NCBI RefSeq assembly: GCF_000292245.2
Contig: NZ_ALPT02000072.1
Coordinates: forward strand, 1 to 20,902
DNA from: Alkalihalobacillus alcalophilus ATCC 27647 = CGMCC 1.3604
GTDB lineage: Bacteria > Bacillota > Bacilli > Bacillales > Bacillaceae_D
Direction of reading: 5' to 3'
DNA: 20,902 bases
The notes beneath the pieces were generated by a model. It did not search any database and was not told where the DNA came from. It saw only the letters and a list, made by a program, of their open reading frames with translations. The translations under genes and the position numbers were made by a program. Numbering within the stretch: position 1 is the stretch's first letter; the number at the start of each line of letters is the position of its first letter. Shown piece after piece: positions 15,837-20,902 of the stretch.

Positions 15837-16145
15837 ATGAATCAAGAACAATTTAAAAATAAATTAAATGAATTCCTAAATGACTCCAATCATTTAAGTG
15901 ATATCATGGTTCAATATTTAAAATGGAATGCTCAACAAAACTATGAAACCAACACGTTACAGTGGCTATATTCCAATGTGACGTTAGTTGCTTCTCTCGA
16001 AAATAAGCATGTAGAAAGCGTCTTAGCATCTGAACTTGAAAATAGACATTCCTATTATGACGTCATTAACCTCATTAAAAGTGAAGAAGAAATAGCTTCA
16101 TTTAATCAATTCACTAATGTGGTTCCTTTGTTTTGTACGAGTTAA
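15837..16145 (+). CDS. Hypothetical 102-aa cytoplasmic protein
   Basis: I do not recognise this protein. It is short, with no signal peptide or membrane segment, and is predicted to be mostly alpha-helical and acidic to neutral, rich in Asn, Glu and Leu (for example NKLNEFLNDSNHLSD and ESVLASELENRHSYYDVINL). It has one Cys, three residues from the C-terminus. The start chosen is ATG at 15837, with AAAGGGTGA 5 nt upstream; the in-frame GTG at 15828 lies inside that site. A plausible promoter, a good ribosome binding site and codon use like its neighbours argue that it is a real gene. It stands alone between repeat array C and the convergent amylase terminator. Confidence 0.75.
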   Translation: MNQEQFKNKLNEFLNDSNHLSDIMVQYLKWNAQQNYETNTLQWLYSNVTLVASLENKHVESVLASELENRHSYYDVINLIKSEEEIASFNQFTNVVPLFCTS

Positions 16146-16160
16146 CATAGATTATTCCTC

Positions 16161-16209
16161 TCAAAAAAAAAGACTTCGCAAAAGGTTTTCTGACCTTTTG
16201 CGAAGTCTT
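16161..16209 (-). terminator. Strong terminator of the CGTase-amylase operon
   Basis: A perfect 17-bp stem, AAGACTTCGCAAAAGGT (16170-16186) with its complement at 16193-16209, and a 6-nt loop. On the minus strand it is followed by nine T residues in all, the first one closing the stem, 13 nt after the amylase stop codon. On the plus strand the downstream sequence is less U-rich, but the hairpin may also limit read-through from the convergent 102-aa gene. Confidence 0.93.
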
Positions 16210-16221
16210 GAAGAAATTTTA

Positions 16222-18225
16222 TTATTGGTCTGCCCAACGTTCAATGGTTACCTCAAAAACATGGTCATCCTCTTCAAATGTATAGATGCGGTTTTGTGTT
16301 TGACGTTCTCCTATTAAATCAACACCTTCACTATTTTGTTCCCGTTTCGACCAATCGCCTCTTGTAAACTTATACTCTACCATTTCAAAAGGTCGACCTT
16401 CGATAGTAATTTCATAATGATCACCAACAGGCTCTAAAATCATATCTGGATCGGCTTCATTCCATCCATTAAATTCTCCAACAAGATAAATGTCTTCTCC
16501 CTCTGGAGTATTTTCCGGCAAGGTGACTTTAAAAGTGACGGAATAATCTTCATCAGGAATTTCCACTACTACTTCCTCTACTGGTAAAATCCCTTTAGCA
16601 GAATGAAGGATAATCGTTTGGTACGGAGCAATGGTCACTGCATCTCCACTGCTATATTCTGAATGGGACCATAGCTCTTGCACATCGTCTACGATCACAT
16701 CAACCGTTTTCTGCTCATTTCGTTGATTATGAATGACCGTTAATTGATAATTTTCCTCGTCAGAATGAACGGTATATCCATATAATCCAAGGTCCGTCTC
16801 AAAGGATTGATATTCTCCTGTAAACAGCATTGGATTTTCGGTTCGAATTTGAATTAGTTTTTTATAATGTTCATACATACTCTCTGCTTGGCCTTGTTGT
16901 TCTTCCAGAGAGATTCCATCATTTGGATGAGTAAATTGACTTGGATGGAAGAAGTGCTCATCCATGACCGTCATTCCCTCCCCTTCAGCTGCTGCATACC
17001 ATTGGAAAGGCTCGCGACGATTATCATCTGGTCGTTGTCCTTCTTGCCCTAATTCATCACCATAATAAATAAATGGCGTTCCCGGTAAAGTAAATAAAAG
17101 ACTTGCTGCTAATTTTGCTTGTTCTTCACTACCAAGACGGGTCATAACACGATCCATATCGTGATTGCCAATCATCGTTGAATCAATAGCAGGTGCCTCT
17201 CCTCTACTGTTTGAAAAACGCTCATAACGGTTATGAGTATCATTTAATTCTGCAACAATATCAACTGTCATTCCATTCGCCATTCCAATAATCTCTTCTG
17301 TTAAAACAAAGTTAAAATTAGACTCTAACGCACTATAATAGAAACTAATATCCTCCGAACTGTGGTACCATGTCTCACCTACAATAAAAGCTTGAGGGTT
17401 TTCAGATTTAACATGTGTATTAAATTCACGCCACCACTCAATCGTTTTATTTCGGTCATCGTAAATATCGGCTACTGCGTCAATTCGGAAACCATCGACC
17501 CCTTTATCTAACCAAAAACTCGCCATTTGTTTAATTTCCTCACGGACGGCCGGATTATCATAATTTAAATCAGGCATGTCGACATTAAAGTGTCCGGAAT
17601 AGATTTGACCATCTACTTCATGCCAACCTTGTTCTCCATTAGGCTCTTCCCCATTATAAGATTCATGATTATCCCAAATATAATAATCACGATATTCACT
17701 ATCTGGATTAGCTAAAGCCTCTTGAAACCACTCATGCTCATCAGATGTATGATTCACGACAAAATCAATAATCACCTTTAAATCTCGCTCATGTGCTGCA
17801 TTCAAAAAACTCTCAAATTCCTCCATCGTGCCATAGTCTGGTTCAACCCCATAATAATCGGTCACATCATAACCATGGTAAGACTTAGAATCCTTCATCG
17901 GCATTAACCAAATCGCATTAGCCCCTAACTCTTCCACATAGGAGAGCTGTTGTTTGAGACCAGCAAAATCACCGATCCCATCTCCATCTCCATCAAAAAA
18001 GCTGCGGACAAAGATTTGATAAAAAATCGCTTCCTTTGCCCAATGGTAGTCTTGCTCTAAATCAGCTAAAGCAATAATCCCCTCTTTCTCAACGTTTTTT
18101 TCCTCTTTCTCGTCTACTTCTTCGGCTTCCTCCACATCGATATTTGCATCATCCGTCGGAGAACAAGCAAACAAAAAGAGACAAAATGTTGATAGAAAAA
18201 GAAACATCATCATTTTTTTAAACAT
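16222..18225 (-). CDS. Surface-anchored GH13 alpha-amylase-family lipoprotein
   Basis: A 667-aa starch-degrading enzyme. A lipoprotein signal peptide ends in the lipobox LFAC (Cys21), so it is anchored to the outer face of the membrane. An acidic linker rich in Glu/Asp (about 24-48) precedes the GH13 barrel (about 65-460). Visible features are a calcium-loop-like DGDGDGIGDF (78-87), DFVVNH (154-159), nucleophile D249 in GFRIDA, acid/base E284 in GETW and D356 in NHDMD. After the beta domain C (about 470-545) comes a C-terminal beta-sandwich (about 560-660; LVGEFNGW and VEYKFTRGDW) like the starch-binding/E-set modules of amylopullulanases. The ATG has GGAGG 7 nt upstream. It lies 40 nt after the CGTase gene in one operon. 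Exact specificity (alpha-amylase, maltogenic or cyclodextrin-hydrolysing) cannot be told. Confidence 0.92.
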   Translation of the reverse strand: MFKKMMMFLFLSTFCLFLFACSPTDDANIDVEEAEEVDEKEEKNVEKEGIIALADLEQDYHWAKEAIFYQIFVRSFFDGDGDGIGDFAGLKQQLSYVEELGANAIWLMPMKDSKSYHGYDVTDYYGVEPDYGTMEEFESFLNAAHERDLKVIIDFVVNHTSDEHEWFQEALANPDSEYRDYYIWDNHESYNGEEPNGEQGWHEVDGQIYSGHFNVDMPDLNYDNPAVREEIKQMASFWLDKGVDGFRIDAVADIYDDRNKTIEWWREFNTHVKSENPQAFIVGETWYHSSEDISFYYSALESNFNFVLTEEIIGMANGMTVDIVAELNDTHNRYERFSNSRGEAPAIDSTMIGNHDMDRVMTRLGSEEQAKLAASLLFTLPGTPFIYYGDELGQEGQRPDDNRREPFQWYAAAEGEGMTVMDEHFFHPSQFTHPNDGISLEEQQGQAESMYEHYKKLIQIRTENPMLFTGEYQSFETDLGLYGYTVHSDEENYQLTVIHNQRNEQKTVDVIVDDVQELWSHSEYSSGDAVTIAPYQTIILHSAKGILPVEEVVVEIPDEDYSVTFKVTLPENTPEGEDIYLVGEFNGWNEADPDMILEPVGDHYEITIEGRPFEMVEYKFTRGDWSKREQNSEGVDLIGERQTQNRIYTFEEDDHVFEVTIERWADQ

Positions 18226-18265
18226 CTTTTTACCTCCATGCGATATTTATTCGTCGACCATATAC

Positions 18266-20365
18266 TTATTGATTGTAATTCACTTCTACGATTCCAGTAG
18301 AATTTTCTGGTGTTCTATAGATATGGTTGCCTCCACTTTCCCAGCTTACATTTCCATTTTGATCTTTCATAATATATTTGTACTCTATATCTTGATTAGC
18401 AGGTACACTCACATCATAATACCAAGTGGGATATGAGTATAAAACTTGATTAAACATAGGACCAATTGCTTTATCAGGATCCCAGCTCCCTAATTCAGGT
18501 ACATTACCAACTAAGTACAGATTTTCACCAACAGACGTTTCGGCTTGATTCACGACAAATCTTACAGATGTTTGTGAACCAGTTAATAATTCAAACGGAT
18601 AACCATTACTGCTTTCACCTGAGTTAGTCGTTACAGTTATACTATTTTTTCCACCATTATGCACAGGTAGTTCGGCTATAATTGTCTCGTCATTCCAAGA
18701 CAATACATTCATAGTTGAACCCGCAAAAGAAACATTCCCCATACTATTTCCAAAACCTGAACCATCGATCCTCACTTCATCTCCTGGTTTCCCAATAGGA
18801 GGACCAATTTGACCAATTTCCGGTGCTACATTCTGACCATTTGAGTATTGCCAAACACTTACTTCACCTGGGGCTAACAAAAAGGGCTGAACAGACCCAT
18901 CTTGTGCGACGGTTATCGATTGCCCGTCTAAAAGACCTGACAGCTCATCTTCATATAATTGAGAAGGCATATCCGTTACCAAACTACTAATCTGATAAGA
19001 GCGGTTTAAGTTTCGGTTCACAGCAATAAGTGCATATTCTCCATTAAATGAACGTTCATAAATGAATACATCTTCATTTATCCATCGTTCCGTCGTATCC
19101 CCATAAGCAATCGCCCTATTTTCTTGCCGCAGTGATGAAAGGCGTTGAATGATTTGATAGGCAACTGTCGATTGATCAAATGTATTCATCATTTTCCGAT
19201 TATCTGGGTCCCCATCACCTGTCATATAAATTTCCGTACCATAATAAATCGTTGGGACTCCTCGAGATGTTAACAAAAGGGCTAACCCTAAATCTGTTGA
19301 ACGCGTTGAGTGACCACTTCTAGAAAAACGATCAATATCATGATTATCGATAAAGGTAACTTGATCTTGCGGTTTATCGTAAACGCTTTCAGTTTCTCGC
19401 AACACTGTTTCCAAATCATACATCGTTCCATCGTTATTTCTTAACACATCTTGGACGACTTGTGCGTAACGAAAATCTAGTGCACTCATCCCGCTATTAT
19501 TAATAAAATAATGATACTCATCACTTCCACTGGCACCTGTAAACCATTCTCCAAATGTAAAGACAGGATTATAATCATAGATCGAGCTAACAAAATTCTT
19601 TTGCCACCCTACTGGCATATGTGCTACCGCATCTACTCGAATTCCATCAATTCCTAAATCTAACCACATTTGAATCGCTTCTTTTAAATACCGATCAATA
19701 AATGAATTTTGCTGGTTTAGACTAGCTAAATCATAAAGATTTCGATAAATACTGTCTTCATAACTGGAGAAATCCGAACCACCATTTGTATAAAAATAAT
19801 CCTCATTATCATTGGAATAATGACCAACTAAACGGCCATTATCATATAACGCTCCATCCTCAATATCGACAGGAGATGTATGGTTAGGAACAAAATCGAT
19901 GATTACTTTTATATCATAGTTATGGGCTGTTTCAATTAATCTCGAAAAATCTGCCAAACTACCAAAAGCAGGATTTGTTCGTTTAAAATCTCTGCCCCAA
20001 TAACCATGATAAGAAGCAAAACCTCCTGGATGAAGCTCCATTACGTTTTCAATTGGTGGCGAAATCCAAATAGCCGTTATGCCCATATCCGGTAAATACC
20101 CGTCCTCGATCTTTTCGATAATCCCTTGCCAGTCCCCACCACAATATTTGGTTAAATCCAGACAACCTGTACTAAACAAAGCTCCCTCAGGATTATTAGT
20201 TGGGTCACCATCATAAAAACGATCTGTAACAATTTGATAAATAATCTCTTCTGCATAATTAACATTGTCTAAGTTTTCATTTGCCTCTGTATACTCTGGG
20301 TTAACGATAACTAGAAAGCTAATCAAAAATAAAACCACAAGTGAAAAAGAAAGCCTTCGAATCAT
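18266..20365 (-). CDS. cgt: Secreted cyclodextrin glucanotransferase, probably gamma-cyclodextrin type
   Basis: Extracellular GH13 enzyme that cuts starch and closes the released chain into cyclodextrins. Residue numbers count from the in-frame GTG at 20371. The protein has a signal peptide (to about 27-30), catalytic A/B domains, domain C, an IPT/TIG domain D (about 516-597) and a CBM20 starch-binding domain E (about 600-701), the classic CGTase layout. Catalytic residues are D247 (GIRVDAV), E275 (FGEWF) and D345 (NHDIDRF); C70/C77 match the conserved CGTase disulfide. Central Tyr213 and Phe201/Phe277, typical of cyclising enzymes, are present. Lys232 of the B. circulans enzyme is Ala250 here, and the loop after NHTSP is about six residues shorter, both features of gamma-CGTases. 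ATG at 20365 is preferred (AAAGGA upstream), with the GTG as alternative. Confidence 0.95.
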   Translation of the reverse strand: MIRRLSFSLVVLFLISFLVIVNPEYTEANENLDNVNYAEEIIYQIVTDRFYDGDPTNNPEGALFSTGCLDLTKYCGGDWQGIIEKIEDGYLPDMGITAIWISPPIENVMELHPGGFASYHGYWGRDFKRTNPAFGSLADFSRLIETAHNYDIKVIIDFVPNHTSPVDIEDGALYDNGRLVGHYSNDNEDYFYTNGGSDFSSYEDSIYRNLYDLASLNQQNSFIDRYLKEAIQMWLDLGIDGIRVDAVAHMPVGWQKNFVSSIYDYNPVFTFGEWFTGASGSDEYHYFINNSGMSALDFRYAQVVQDVLRNNDGTMYDLETVLRETESVYDKPQDQVTFIDNHDIDRFSRSGHSTRSTDLGLALLLTSRGVPTIYYGTEIYMTGDGDPDNRKMMNTFDQSTVAYQIIQRLSSLRQENRAIAYGDTTERWINEDVFIYERSFNGEYALIAVNRNLNRSYQISSLVTDMPSQLYEDELSGLLDGQSITVAQDGSVQPFLLAPGEVSVWQYSNGQNVAPEIGQIGPPIGKPGDEVRIDGSGFGNSMGNVSFAGSTMNVLSWNDETIIAELPVHNGGKNSITVTTNSGESSNGYPFELLTGSQTSVRFVVNQAETSVGENLYLVGNVPELGSWDPDKAIGPMFNQVLYSYPTWYYDVSVPANQDIEYKYIMKDQNGNVSWESGGNHIYRTPENSTGIVEVNYNQ

Positions 20366-20384
20366 TCTCACACCATCCTTTGAT

Positions 20385-20423
20385 TCAGTTTTTGTAAAAG
20401 CGATCTGTTGTTACTTCATTCAT
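20385..20423 (-). other. 12-codon leader reading frame just before the CGTase ribosome binding site
   Basis: On the minus strand ATG at 20423 opens a frame reading MNEVTTDRFYKN and stopping with TGA 3 nt before the CGTase Shine-Dalgarno sequence. Its TDRFY matches TDRFY near the CGTase N-terminus, with 13 of 14 identical bases (20395-20408 against 20214-20227). It has no ribosome binding site at normal distance. It may be a leader peptide, a remnant of a duplicated gene start, or chance. Confidence 0.3.
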
Positions 20424-20449
20424 AACACTTAATTTATAAATACGTAATT

Positions 20450-20458
20450 CCCTCCTTT
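20450..20458 (-). promoter_or_regulatory. Orphan Shine-Dalgarno sequence in the CGTase leader (STAB-SD-like)
   Basis: The minus strand reads AAAGGAGGG, an excellent match to the 16S rRNA 3' end, yet no ATG, GTG or TTG follows at a usable distance; the nearest ATG is 26 nt downstream. It lies 85 nt before the CGTase start. In Bacillus thuringiensis cry genes a similar orphan sequence (STAB-SD) binds ribosomes and protects the mRNA 5' end from decay. That role is inferred here. Confidence 0.5.
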
Positions 20459-20489
20459 ATCGAAGTTTAATTATGCAATCGTTTGCTCT

Positions 20490-20537
20490 AGTAATCGCTT
20501 TCAAACCAATTTAAACATTGATTCTCTCAATTGTAAA
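20490..20537 (-). promoter_or_regulatory. CGTase operon promoter with CcpA (cre) site at the transcription start
   Basis: On the minus strand TTTACA (20537-20532), a 17-nt spacer and TTAAAT (20514-20509) form a sigma-A-like promoter (five and four of six matches). The next sequence, TGAAAGCGATTACT (20503-20490), matches the cre consensus TGWAANCGNTNWCA at 13 of 14 positions and would cover about +1 to +14. This is the same geometry as amyO of B. subtilis amyE, implying glucose repression by CcpA-HPr-Ser-P. The leader mRNA would be roughly 140 nt long. Confidence 0.6.
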
Positions 20538-20741
20538 TACTTTACTTTAATATAAACCAATTGTTTACATAGTTCGTCCAAATGACCTACGTTTGCACAA
20601 ATTTCGCAATGAACGTCTTTTTCATTTGATAATAAGAATATTAACTTGAAACGGATAATGAGAGTGTTATTTAATGAACCCCCTTTAAACTTAAGTCCCT
20701 ATATGGAGATTTGTGATATCATGGTGCCAAGAGACAATATA

Positions 20742-20902
20742 TTACGAAAAATGAGGGGCAAAATGTTGGTCAAATCCTTCTAAAACGGACTCATTTTTCT
20801 TATTGTAAGCAATGATAGACTGAGCACCCATTCGATGAATTTGTTCGTAAATCGCTGGATAGTCATACCCTGCATCAAGAGTACTAAAAGAAATCGGAAG
20901 AA
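20742..20902 (-). pseudogene. Truncated DDE transposase (IS1182/IS4-like), 3' part only
   Basis: The minus-strand frame entering from the right edge translates to about 52 residues and stops with TAA at 20742-20744. The segment STLDAGYDYPAIYEQIHRM, followed by GAQSIIAYNKKNE and GFDQHFAP, is typical of the catalytic core of Bacillus DDE transposases, including the Asp of LDAGYD. In intact relatives the sequence continues well beyond HFAP, so this copy is broken by the stop and probably by loss of its 3' part. The start lies outside the window. No terminal inverted repeat was identified. It marks past IS activity beside the CGTase operon. Confidence 0.75.

Overview
The window looks like a chromosomal segment of a low-GC, Gram-positive, spore-former-type bacterium, most likely an alkaliphilic Bacillaceae. 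The grounds are the Bacillus-type yybS-gdpP-rplI-dnaB order, strong AAGGAGG-like ribosome binding sites with frequent GTG/TTG starts, a Bacillus-type two-gene NHEJ set (LigD with ligase-then-polymerase order, plus Ku), a DUF368 lipid transporter, and a cyclodextrin glucanotransferase resembling the gamma-CGTase of alkaliphilic Bacillus clarkii. Species cannot be fixed from the sequence alone.

Layout. 1-5000: a minus-strand operon yybS, gdpP (c-di-AMP phosphodiesterase), rplI (ribosomal protein bL9) and dnaB (replicative helicase), closed by a terminator at about 85-125. 5156-6641: DUF368/PopT-type undecaprenyl-phosphate transporter and an alkyltransferase-like DNA-repair protein lacking the reactive Cys. 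6844-7980: an AI-2E/YtvI-type membrane protein on the plus strand, ending at a bidirectional terminator shared with the next operon. 8026-12132: a minus-strand five-gene module (ABC ATPase, two ABC-2 permeases, intramembrane-type histidine kinase, NarL-type response regulator) that looks like a self-regulated drug/antimicrobial export system. 12515-15270: divergent ligD and ku. 15837-16145: an unrecognised 102-aa protein. 16222-20365: a two-gene starch operon, a secreted CGTase followed by a GH13 amylase lipoprotein, with a long leader carrying a CcpA (cre) site and an orphan Shine-Dalgarno sequence. 20742-20902: the 3' part of a broken DDE transposase running off the window.

The most striking structure not explained by genes is a family of 51-bp tandem repeats in three intergenic loci (about 1-80, 12226-12511, 15350-15652), all in the same orientation. 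Two of the arrays bracket the ligD-ku pair. The arrays fall into two sequence subtypes that are more alike within a locus than between loci, and one array has a second-order dimer period of about 101 bp. They are non-coding in all frames examined and are not a CRISPR. I do not recognise the family.

Functionally, the right end describes extracellular starch use: the CGTase converts starch to cyclodextrins/maltodextrins outside the cell, and the surface-anchored amylase probably trims the products before uptake by transporters that are not in this window.
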